A stretch of DNA of 64,000 bases from Cunninghamia lanceolata (taxonomy: Eukaryota > Streptophyta > Pinopsida > Cupressales > Cupressaceae), in the NCBI GenBank assembly GCA_027924645.1, contig BSBN01001965.1, forward strand, positions 12,886,001 through 12,950,000. Reading direction: 5' to 3'. Under the pieces are notes generated by a model, which ran no database searches, had not been told where the DNA came from, and saw only the letters and a program-made list of their open reading frames with translations. This document shows positions 49,068-58,297 of the stretch, piece by piece. Position 1 is the first letter of the stretch. The number at the start of each line of letters is the position of its first letter. The position numbers and the translations under genes were made by a program.

Positions 49068-49530
49068 ATGGCCAACACCTTGACAATTGAGATTGAGAAG
49101 TCTAGTCGGTAAAACTTTGAGTTGTGGAAATTAAAGGTTGAAGATATTTTAGTGGAGATAGATTAGTGGATCATAATAATTTTTGCACTCAATTTTCTAC
49201 CATAAAAAAAATGGATCAAGATGAATGGGAGAAGTTGGATAGAAGAGATAGATATACTATTAGGTTGTGTCTTTCTAATTTAGTCTTGATGAATGTTTTA
49301 GTTCAAAACATTGCTAAGAGTTTATGAGATAAAAATATTGCATTATATCAAACTAAATGTCTTGTGAATATGCTATTTTTGAAAAGAAATTTGTGTTCTT
49401 TAAAGATACATGAATGAGACTTTGTAACCAAACATTTAAATTCTTTTCATCTAGTAGTGTGACAATTGGCCTCCATAGATGTAAAATGGAAGAAGAGGAA
49501 AAATGTATCAGTTTGATTTGTTCATTATAG
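49068..49530 (+). pseudogene. Copia gag remnant, copy B
   Basis: The ATG at 49068 opens MANTLTIEIEKSSR, with the same TAA as copy A, then NFELWKLKVEDI. Further on are LCLSNLVLMNVLVQNIAK, the YQTKCLVNMLFLKRNLCSLK block, and HE-stop-DFVTKHLNSFHLVV then QLASIDVKW. This extends further into gag than copy A. The last frame is continuous in phase with the methyltransferase sequence that follows at 49535. Confidence 0.78.
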
Positions 49531-49531
49531 G

Positions 49532-49932
49532 ATACCATATTTTTGTTTGAAGCCTATCTATCTAAGGGGGATCAATATTCTTTCTTTGTTCTCTAGAACT
49601 GGGGGTGTAGAATTTGTTTTGCATAGTTTGGGTATACCACTAAATTATATTGTATCTACAAAAAATTTAAAGTAAACAAGCTTATCCTCAAAAGTGGGTG
49701 GAAAAACACAAAAAGGGTAAATTGATTGAGGTAAAAGATGTGCAAAATTTGAAAAAAGAAAGACTTGTTGAAATTAATTCAATTGGAGCTTTTGATCTAA
49801 TAATTGGTGGAAGCCCCTATAATAATCTGACAAGGAACAACAGAAACACAAGGGATGGGCTAGAGGGGAAGCATTCCACTATTTTATATGAAATTTTATG
49901 GAATGTGAATTATGTAAGGCATGCAATGCATT
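49532..49932 (+). pseudogene. DRM-like DNA methyltransferase fragment, copy B
   Basis: This piece carries motifs I to IV of a plant DRM-type cytosine methyltransferase. The first frame (49535-49672) reads PYFCLKPIYLRGINILSLFS and RTGGVEFVLHSLGIPLNY; FSRTGG is a decayed FSGIGG cofactor-binding motif I. After a stop and a frameshift near 49690 it continues KKGKLIEVKDVQNLKKERL, GAFDLIIGGSPYNNLTRNNR and NTRDGLEGKHSTILYEIL. In the catalytic motif IV the family has Ser-Pro-Cys; here the Cys codon is Tyr (49818-49820), as in copy A. DRM enzymes set CHH/CHG methylation in plants; this fragment is dead. The circular-permuted order (YHL-x-LKP before motif I) is the DRM signature. Confidence 0.75.
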
Positions 49933-50984
49933 CTGTAATGCCCACTCAGGAAAATATCAATAAATAACAATAATAAATTAAATTAATTAGAAATTATGAA
50001 ACTATACATAGATGAAAGAAGAATATTCACTTGTACTAACTTAATAAAACACAAATTTTGATTAATCATAAGTTTAATATCATGTATTGCAAATAATAAT
50101 TTTCATAGATATAAATATCCCTCATGCAATTACAAACAATTATAGTAATAAATGTATGATCATCCTTAAGCATAGTGGAAAAATATGGGTAAGTGCACAA
50201 AGATGAGGGACCAAAAGGGGGTCTTAAGATGCCACTTTTTTCTGAAATCATGAAACATTGATGTTGGATGAGAAATTGAAGATAGCTACACTCAAAATTT
50301 GAAAATGCAACAAAAACAAGAGTCGTAGTGCTTCGAATCTAGTTTCTAAATTACTATTTTTTTCAAAAATGGTTGAGATTAAGGGGTTCAAAAAGGGGGA
50401 GCACACAAATTGGTCATGTTTTCTCAAAAAAATATAACATAGCATTTGGTGTGCTCCCCCTAAAAAGTTGACTTTTTTTTTTATTATTTGAAAAATCGTT
50501 TTAGTGAGAAATTAGCTAACACCATGTAGTTTATCCCTAATTTTTCTAATAAATTTTTCATGAATATTTGATTTTTTACTGATTTTTAAATTAGAGACAT
50601 CCTGAAAAATAGAAAATTGAGCGTGTTCCCCACTAATTTTTTAAAAAACTAATCAAAAATCAATTTTTTTAATACGTGTAGAATGGAGTCTAGTTTCTAA
50701 AAATGTAACTTATTTCAAATTTCGATGAATGGTAAAAAAATTCAAAAATACTAGACATTAGTTTTTGACAAAAAATGGATACACTGACAAAAGAAATTAA
50801 AGATGAAACCCTTAACATAATCAAAATGTGAAAAAAATTATATGGTTAGATAGCTAATAGAAAGATTATGATTATGATGGTATTTTTTTGACTTTTCATT
50901 GGAAAAAATGCCATCCTACTAGGGAGCACACTCTAGAGTATCTCAGAATTTTGCTAAAAACTGGGAAAAACATGTCCAAGCATG
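49933..50984. other. AT-rich sequence after the gag-methyltransferase unit
   Basis: It starts TGTAATGCCCACTC, which resembles the start of a plant LTR, but no partner copy is in the window. GTGCTCCCCCTA and GTGTTCCCCAC words recur at 50445 and 50625. No gene is recognised. Confidence 0.4.
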
Positions 50985-51030
50985 CTCAGCATAACACGAG
51001 CATGTTATAACACGCTCGCATTATGCTGAG
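50985..51030. repeat. 46-bp near-perfect palindrome
   Basis: CTCAGCATAACACGAGCATG pairs with CATTATGCTGAG and its neighbours: the two 23-bp halves match in reverse complement at 20 of 23 positions, with no spacer and all three mismatches being transitions. Confidence 0.85.
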
Positions 51031-51219
51031 AAAAATTTGTTTTACACATGCCAATTACATTTGCTTGAAAGTTTTTAAAGCCTTTTTAACAAATCCATTT
51101 TTTGCATATCTTGCAATCATTGCATTCCATTACAGAACATCTCTTTGAGGTGTTACGTCAGTCAATTGACATGTCTTGTCTATGCTTCCACATTTACATA
51201 CATGTCTACAAGGGCAACT

Positions 51220-51673
51220 GTACTTCCTATCATCTCTCTCACTCTCTATTTCCCTCCCCTCTCTACCTCCTACCCTCTCTTTGAGTCTCTGCTTCCCTCA
51301 CCTCTCTACCTCCTACCCTCTCTCTGACTCTCTTCTTCCCTCCCCTCTCTACCTTCTACCTTCTCTCTTACTCTCTTCTTCCCTCCCCTCTCTACCTTCT
51401 ACCCTCTCTCTCACTCTCTACTTCCCTCCCATGTCTACCTCCTACCCTCTTTTTGAGTCTCTGCTTCCTTTGCCTCTCTACCTCCTGCCTTCTCTCTCAC
51501 TCTCTTTTCCCCCCCTCTACCTCCTACCCTCTCACTCTCTAGTTCCCTCCCCTCTCTTCCTCCTACCCTCTCTCTCTATCTCATGTACCCTCTCTCTCAC
51601 TCTCTTCTTCCTTGCCCTATCTACCTCCTACCCTCTCACACTCTCTACTTCCCTCTCGTCTCTACCTCCTATC

Positions 51674-51705
<32 letters not shown>

Positions 51706-51740
51706 CTCTCTCTACTTCCCTCCCCTCTCCACATCTCTGC
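51220..51740. repeat. Pyrimidine minisatellite, period about 43-48 bp
   Basis: It consists of about ten copies of a unit containing CTCTCTACCTCCTACC and CTTCCCTCCCC. Several frames stay open because the unit lacks stop triplets; the Ser/Pro/Leu-rich ORFs here are not genes. Confidence 0.9.
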
Positions 51741-51859
51741 ATCATTCTTCCCATCCAATGAAATTTCATAAACGATCTTGTTTCCATTTCATGATCCCAA
51801 TTTATATCCTCATCCCTCTTTGCATGTCCTAATTTTCTTGTTTCCATGTTCTTTGTCGA

Positions 51860-52230
51860 CAAGGGAGAGGAGAGGGAGGAAGAGGGAGAGAGGATTGAGA
51901 TGGAAGGGAGAGAGAGGGGAGAGATAGGTGATAAGGAGAGAGAGAGAGTCCTAGTTTTCTTGTTTTGGAGAGAGAGAGAGAGGGTTGATTGGGTTTATGA
52001 GTTTAGGGTTGCTTAAGTTTAGGGTTTAGGGGTTAGGTTTTAGGGGCATTATAATTTAGAGTTTAGGGGTTTTGAGAGAGAGAGAGAGTTGCTCAGCTTT
52101 AGGGGCATTATTTAGGGTTTATGAGTTTAGGGTTGCTTAGACCTTTAGGGGCATTATTTAGGGTTTGTGTGTTTCTAGGGTTGCTCAAGTTTAAGGTTTA
52201 GGGGTTAGGGTTAAAGGGGAATTATTTTAT
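51860..52230. repeat. GA tract and TTTAGGG-like interspersed repeats
   Basis: GAGAGAG runs at 51880-51985 are followed by about ten TTTAGGG matches between 52002 and 52165. They sit inside a larger unit of roughly 45 bp containing GGGGCATTATTTAGGG and GGGTTGCTTA. The heptamer is the plant telomere unit, but the array is not a clean tandem. Confidence 0.75.
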
Positions 52231-52524
52231 AATTTCCTTCCAATCCTCCTATTCCTAACCCATTAGTCCACCCATCTCCTAATCCATCAATTGTATCATC
52301 CATCCACCATATAACTCACCATCTAATCCACCATCAAACATTCTAAGCTCTAATCCATCAACCCATGAATCCTTGAAAAGTTTTTTCCAAATACTCTTTA
52401 CAAAATCCAAAAATAAAAGCAAAGATATGGAGCCATCCAAATCCACTGATCCAATTTCATCCCCCTCTAACACTCCTAATCCCAATCCATCCCCTCCTAT
52501 ATCCATTCACTCGATCCTAACCCC
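52231..52524 (+). other. Pyrimidine/C-rich sequence, left of the copia insertion
   Basis: CCATCC, AATCCA and TCCTAA words are frequent and no gene is recognised. The same character resumes at 59545 beyond the copia element, so this is one tract split by insertion. Confidence 0.5.
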
Positions 52525-52529
52525 ACAAC
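52525..52529. repeat. Target site duplication ACAAC, left copy
   Basis: ACAAC precedes the left LTR and is repeated at 59540-59544 directly after the right LTR. Confidence 0.85.
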
Positions 52530-53771
52530 TATTGTAAGTATGGGTTTAACTGGTGTTGTCATTGATGTCAACATACCCATGTTGCATTAATCAGAAGGAT
52601 TAGATGAGCTGTATGCTGAGGATATTGAGAAAATTAGTCTTAATCAAGAATAGTGAAGAACAGTGATGACAACAAGGTAAAATTCCAACATAGGTTGTGG
52701 ATTAGAGGATGCGGATTAAAGGGTTTGTAGATATGTGTCTTAAGATGTTCCAATAGAGATTTCAGAGGTCCGCATGAAGATATGAAGAAGTTATGGCAGT
52801 TCAAGTAAAACTGGTTCCAACAAATGTTCAGTGGTGACAGAGTGACACAGATAGGTCCGGTGAGATCCGAAAATGCATTCTCCGGTTCTGTGGATTTGAG
52901 GAAGTGTTGAGGAAGTCTATGTGGTGTGTCAACTTGATTGGTTCGTGGTTTGAAGGTCTGGAAGTATCTATTCCTTTGTGACAGTAATGGTAGACTGTGT
53001 TCTTGAGGTTCCGGATGAAGAAGAGAAGGGTTTCAGTGAGTAGAGGAAGTGCGGATGTTATTGGTGTTTCAGGAAAGTTTGTGGAGGTCCTTGGATCATG
53101 CTTAGTTCATGTTTATGGTCCACATTAGAATTGGGGTCCCGGAAATGAAGAATAACTTCCGGATGATGGTGTTCTTTTTGTGACTGGCCGACTGGATGAA
53201 TTATACATCTTGCAGATGTTCTTATGGATGTTTGCTAACTTAGATGGTTGTTCCTAAGTTGATGTCACGTATAAATAAGGGATTACGAAGTCATTTCAAA
53301 GCGTGACTTGTGGAGATGAGTATGTGGTAGCGAGGAGAAGAGCGAAAGGTAGAGCAGAAGGTTTGGGATTAAATGGAACTGACTCAAGCATGATGAAGAT
53401 GCTATTTACTAGTTCAAATATGTGATACTTATTCTTTTGTAGACAGTGTGTCTCTTGTAGGCAGTGAGCCTCTTGTGAGCAGTGTGCTTAGGCAGTGAGC
53501 CCTAATTGGCATGTGTAATTTTGTTCTTTCTATTCTTCTAATAGAGAATACAATCTTGGGTTAGTCACCTCGTGGTTTTTCCCTTAACTAGGTTTTCCAC
53601 ATCAAAATCTTGGTGTCTCATGTGTTGATGTGCTTTGGCTCTTGATTAAATGCATTAAGTTTCATGTTTGATTTATTGTTATACTACTAAGTGAATATAA
53701 GTGTTGAAAATGAAGAAAGTTTTAGACAACTGATTCATCCCCCCTCCCAGTTGTCTACCCTAAATCTAACA
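52530..53771 (+). repeat. 5' LTR of the copia element
   Basis: 1242 bp, ending AAATCTAACA. It contains the TATA box at 53270 and repeated GGCAGTGAGCC motifs at 53460 and 53491. Confidence 0.95.
53270..53277 (+). promoter_or_regulatory. Probable LTR TATA box
   Basis: TATAAATA lies about 740 bases into the LTR, a sensible U3 promoter position. The right LTR has TATAACTA at the matching place, so that copy has decayed. Confidence 0.55.
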
Positions 53772-53773
53772 AT

Positions 53774-53785
53774 TGGTATCAGAGC
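53774..53785 (+). other. Primer binding site of the copia element
   Basis: TGGTATCAGAGC, two bases after the LTR end, matches the initiator tRNA-Met complement perfectly. Confidence 0.88.
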
Positions 53786-53828
53786 TAAGTTCCTCTGAAA
53801 GGAGCTTAACTGCTTGAGGAGATCCAGG

Positions 53829-54760
53829 ATGTCGTCCTACAAGAAGGATAGTCTGAAGTTTGATGGAACTAACTTTTCTCTTTGGAAAGGTCGCATGAAA
53901 TGTCACTTGCAGTGTATGGGATTTGCATATTGGTCCATGGTTACAAAAGCTTATGTACCTCCACATGGTGGTCCGACAACCCTAAATGAAATCACAGATG
54001 CTGAAAACAATCTGCGAACCAAAGAGGCTCTTTTAAGCGCATTATCTGACTCAGAACTCTCAAATGTTATTGATCTACCAACTGCCTTTGAGATTTGGAA
54101 TAAACTGGAAATTTTGCATGAAGGAGACCAGTATGTTAAATGTGCAAGGTTACAAAGTCTAAAAGGAAAATTTGAATAATTGAAGATGAGAAATGATGAA
54201 AATATTACCTCTTTTATGCCAAGAGTGAATGAGCTAGTTTGTGGAATTAGAAATGCAGGTGGAACCCTGAGTGAAGATGAGATCATTGGCAAAGTTCTTA
54301 GATCCCTTCCCGAGTCTTATAAAATCAAGGCTTTTGTAATCGAAGAATTCAGAGCTCACACAATGGTAACAAGAGATCAATTGGTTGGTAAGTTGGCTAC
54401 TTTTGAAATGGCCGAGTTCGGAGATGATCCTCCAAAGACTGAATCTGCATTTAAAGCCAGTGCCTCTCTAAAAGGGAAACAAAGGTTTGATCTGAGAGAA
54501 AATTCTTCAAGGAACCCATCATGGTATGAAAAAGCAAGAAAAGACTTGGAAGAAGAAGCTAAAACTGCTCATCTTGAAGCTCTTATTGCAAAAAGACTGC
54601 CAAGAGGATCCAGTAAGTATGAAGGGAAATTACCTTTTAAGTGTTTTAACTGCAATAAAATTGGTCATTTTGCCTCAAGATGTCCGGAAATATTTTCAAG
54701 ACCAAATCCTAACAGACCAAGGTTTCAAAAGAATTGTTACTATATTCATGAAGAAGATGA
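53829..54760 (+). pseudogene. Copia gag
   Basis: Gag begins at the ATG at 53829 (MSSYKKDSLKFDGTNFSLWK); an in-frame upstream ATG at 53814 lies close to the primer site and is less likely. The core has FEIWNKLEILHEGD and ARLQSLKGKFE. At 54178-54180 a TAA interrupts where Gln fits (KFE-Q-LKMRND). It then continues ENITSFMPRVNELVCGIRN and LSEDEIIGKVLRSLPESYK. A single CCHC knuckle, CFNCNKIGHFASRC, lies at about 54649-54690. Apart from the one nonsense codon the gag is intact. Confidence 0.9.
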
Positions 54761-55222
54761 CAATGAAGGAGTAACAGATGATGAATCAGAGATAGGAAAC
54801 AAATCCGGTAATGAATGGGTGTTTATTGCCATCAAAGAAGAGGAACAAATATCCTCTGTATCTGTCAATCATAAAGTTGAAGAAAGAGCTCTGGCTGCCC
54901 AAGTTGAAACAAAGGATGATTGGGTCATTGACAGTGGATGCTCTCACCATATGATAGGTGACAAGAATAAGTTCTTAAATTTGGAAAAGTATGAAGGAGG
55001 AATTGTAAAGTTTGGAGATAATTCTTCTGGTAGAATCAGAGGTAGAGGAACTTTTTCTCTTGATGGAAAGAACAAAATCGGTAATGTACTGTATGTTGAA
55101 GGATTAAAGCACAATCTTCTTGGTGTTGGACAGCTGGTGGACAAAGGCTATGATCTTAGATTTAGGAATAGAAAGTGCAAGATCTTTGAAAGTTCTAGAA
55201 CAGAGATTGCATCCAGTACTTA
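54761..55222 (+). pseudogene. Copia aspartic protease
   Basis: The protease that cuts the gag-pol polyprotein reads DDWVIDSGCSHHMIGDKNKF at about 54916-54975, with an intact DSG active site. GGIVKFGDNSSGRIRGRGTF and LYVEGLKHNLLGVGQLVDKG follow as the C-terminal strands. The frame is continuous with the gag tail and ends in a TAA at 55221-55223 just before the pre-integrase block. The acidic stretch between the knuckle and protease (about 54745-54900) is a linker. Confidence 0.88.
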
Positions 55223-55223
55223 A

Positions 55224-56080
55224 ACTAAAGGTAATATCTTCCACTTGGTTGGTATTGGTAAAAGTTGCTTATTTGCTCAAATTGATTAGAATTGGTTATG
55301 GGATAAGAGGATGTGTCATGTGAATTTTGATACTATCATCAAGATAAGAAATACTCAGGCTATAAGAGATCTTCCAAAATTAGTGAAACCTACTAATAGC
55401 TTGTGCAAAGAATGTCAGTTGGGCAAATTGAGCAGAGTCACATTCAAAAGTAAGGAATTGTCTTCTACCGGACTGTTGGACTTAGTTCATATTGATCTTT
55501 GTGGTCTGGCAAGAGTTAGGAGTATTCAAGGTGATAGGTACTTCATGTTGCTAATTGATGACTATTCCCGGATGATGTGGGTAACTTTTCTGAAAGAAAA
55601 ATTAGAAGCACTTGAGAAATTCAAAATATTCAAGGCCATGGTGGAGAATGAAACTGGATTAAAATTGAAATGTCTGAGGTCTGATAGAGGTGGAGAATTC
55701 ACATCCGGTGAGTTCATAGACTTCTATGAGAAACATGGAATAAAGAGACAGTTGTCTGCCCCTAGAACTCCACAGTAGAATGGAGTAGTTGAGAGAAAGA
55801 ACCAGACCATCTAGGAAGCATCCAAGACCATGATGATGGAAGTAAATGTTCCTCAGATCTATTGGAGAGAAGCTGTCAGCACTGCAGTCTACACTTTCAA
55901 TCGAGTTCAAATTAGAAACAATACCGGTAAGACTCCTTATAAACTTTGGTTTGGCATTACTCCCTCTGTGAGATATTTTAGAGTTTTTGGTAGCAGATGT
56001 TATATTAAAAGGGATGAAGATCTAGGAAAGTTTGATGCTAGAAGTGATGAAGGAATATTCTTGGGTTACTCTACTCAAAG
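55224..56080 (+). pseudogene. Copia integrase
   Basis: The GAG-pre-integrase block starts NIFHLVGIGKSCLF and has a CHVNFDTI stretch and CKECQLGKLSRV. The core contains HIDLCGLARVRSIQG with the first catalytic Asp, DDYSRMMWVTFL, LRSDRGGEFTSGEF with the second Asp, and PQ-stop-NGVVERKNQTI with the catalytic Glu. The TAG there and a second TAG at about 55812 both fit lost Gln or Trp codons. The C-terminal [16 protein letters not shown] and [16 protein letters not shown] follows. All three catalytic residues are present, so only the stops disable it. Confidence 0.9.
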
Positions 56081-57300
56081 CAAAGCATACCGGTGTTACA
56101 ACAAGAGACTAAGAAAGATTGTAGAAAGTGTAAATGTGAAGGTTAATGAAGAAGTTGAAAGACCCTCAAGAATTCATGAGTATGATGAAGATAATCATAA
56201 TGATGTTCAGATTCAAAGTATCCAAGCCTCTTTTGAGAAACAAAGTCAAGTTGATCCGGTAAGTCAGGAAGAAGAGACAAATCTCAATGAGACTGATCAA
56301 GAGTTAGTGGTGCAAGAAACTCCCAAAGTTCCAAGGTATGTAACTCTAAACCATTCTGAAGATCAGATCATAGGTGACAAAAGCAAAGGAGTGCAAACAA
56401 GGAGGAGAATTGCTCAAAATTCAGATGAGTATTGTCTAATTTCAAAGATTGAACCTAAGATAGTGAATGAAGCTTGCAATGTTAAAAATTGGTCAAAAAC
56501 AATGGAGGAAGAACTAATGCAAATTGAGAAAAATCACAATTGGGATCTTGTTCCTAGACCTAGAAACAAGAATGTGATTGGAACCAAACGGGTCTTCCGG
56601 AACAAACTGAATGAAGCTGGTGAAGTAATTAGAAATAAAGCTAGATTGGTCTGTAAGGGTTACTCTCAGATTGAAGGAGTTGATTTTGAAGAGACTTTTG
56701 CTCCGGTGGCAAGAATTGAAGTAGTCAGATTATTTCTTGCATTTGCTGCCTTTAAGGATTTCAAGGTGTATCAGATGGATGTCAAATCTACCTTCCTAAA
56801 TGGTAATTTGGAAGAAGTGTACATTGAGCAACCAGATGGATTTCAATTGTCTGATCATGGTGACATGGTCTGTAAATTGAAAAAGGCACTGTATGGACTG
56901 AAGCAAGCCCCAAGAGCCTGGTATGAAAGATTGGATAAGCATCTCTTGAAGATTGGTTTCAACAAAGGTACTACTGACAGTAACTTGTATTTAAAAATTG
57001 ATCATGAAAATATCTTAATTGTTGAAGTATTTGTTAATGATATCATTTTTGGAGGAAGAGATAGTATGTGTAAAACTTTTGCAAGTCAAATGAAAAGTGA
57101 GTTTGAGATGTCCATGCTTGGAGAAATGAATTTCTTTTTGGCTCTACAAATTACTCAAACAAAGAAAGGAATCTTCATTTCTCAGTCAAAATATGTGAAA
57201 GAATTGTTGAGGAAATTTGGGATGGAAGACTTAAAGCCAATGAACACTCCAATGGCAACCAGATGCAAGTTGAGCAAAGATGATGACTCTCCCAAGGTTG
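56081..57300 (+). pseudogene. Copia reverse transcriptase
   Basis: Part of a long open stretch (55830-57479). A linker rich in Glu/Gln (56150-56450) precedes the RT. Blocks include [60 protein letters not shown] and [20 protein letters not shown]. The catalytic box reads [10 protein letters not shown]: the first Asp of the usual FVDD is Asn (57036-57038), and Lys-Ser replaces the usual Lys-Thr/Ser-Ala order in DVKSTFLNG. The Asp change alone should stop polymerisation. Confidence 0.92.
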
Positions 57301-57982
57301 ATCAGACAAAATATAGGTCAATGATTGGAGGATTGTTGTATCTCACTCAAACTAGACCAGATATTATACAGGCTGTTGGTCTTGTTGCTAGATTCCAAGC
57401 TGATCCTAGAGAATCTCATGTTATGAAAATCAAGAGGATTTTTAGATATCTAAAGGGGACAGTTGAGTATGGGTTGTGATATTCTAAAGATCATGATTTC
57501 TCTCTTCATGCATATACAGATGCTGATTGGGCAGGAGATGTGGATGACTGGAAGAGTACCAGTGGTGGAGCATTCTTTTTGGGAAGAGATTGGTTTCTTG
57601 GCTAAGCAATAAACAAGAGGCAATGTCCCTGTCTACAACTGAAGCAGAATACATTGCAGCAGTAGGTAGTTGCACTCAAGTTTTGTGGATGAAGCAGATG
57701 CTAAGAGATATTAAAGTAGAGTATGAGGAGCCTATCACAATTTTCTGTGATAATTCAAGTGCAATAAATATTTCTAAGAATCCGGTGTTGCATTCTAAGA
57801 CTAAGCATATATCTATCAAGTTTCACTTTCTGAGAGAGCAATTGAACAAGGATGAAGTCAGACTGGAGTATGTGCCCTCCAAGGATCAGATTGCAGATAT
57901 CTTTACTAAACCTCTTCCCAAGGACTCTTTTGAGTATCTCAAGGAGAAGTTAGGGGTTATTGCCCCTCCGGTGGTGAACTAA
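57301..57982 (+). pseudogene. Copia RNase H
   Basis: The domain reads [20 protein letters not shown] at the RT junction. A TGA replaces Trp in YGLWYSK (57477-57479). A frameshift at about 57585 follows, and then the open frame 57590-57982 has MSLSTTEAEYIAAVGSCTQV, IFCDNSSAINISKNPV, and KTKHISIKFHFLREQL. It ends EYVPSKDQIADIFTKPLPKD and LGVIAPPVVN. The D-E-D-D type residues around DNSSA and ADWAGD remain. This is the normal end of the copia pol frame. Confidence 0.9.
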
Positions 57983-58297
57983 GATGCAATGATGTGCATC
58001 AGTCCGGTGGATATCATAGTCATATCTTGTGATCTGGATTGATGATGGGGAGTTGCTACTCAGGGGGAGCAGCAGGTGTCATTCTGACGTTGCAAGTATG
58101 CACCCTTTGCCACTGATGTCAAAGGGGGAGAGAAGACATATGAAAAACAAGTGGTTGATGACCAAAGAGGGAGCAGTACAAAAAGAGAAGACATGTGAAT
58201 AGTTGTTGTTGATAGGGGGAGTTGTGATAGTAAGGAGAAGTTCTTGTCTTGATGGTTTTTCACATCATATGTTGCCATCAATGACAAAGGGGGAGAT
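57983..58297 (+). other. Copia 3' untranslated region with repeated G-rich purine motifs
   Basis: It holds five or six GGGGGAG-type motifs (58047, 58062, 58121, 58165, 58214, 58285); the last, CAAAGGGGGAGAT, borders the right LTR and is the presumed polypurine tract. Part of the LTR/tract border (TTGCAAGTATG, GCCACTGATGTCAAAGGGGG) is duplicated at 58089-58130. Confidence 0.75.

Noticed and set aside
49933..49990. LTR start at TGTAATGCCCACTC
   Set aside because: It resembles a plant LTR terminus, but no second copy, primer site or purine tract was found in the window.
51102..51832. 218-codon Ser/Pro/Leu-rich ORF
   Set aside because: It is a read through the pyrimidine minisatellite, which lacks stops in several frames.
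51991..52215. A true telomere or subtelomeric array
   Set aside because: The heptamers are not in clean tandem, and unrelated transposons continue on both sides.
52279..52506. Minus-strand Gly/Asp/Leu-rich ORF of 75 codons
   Set aside because: It arises from repeated CCATC-type words in the C-rich tract and has no family likeness.
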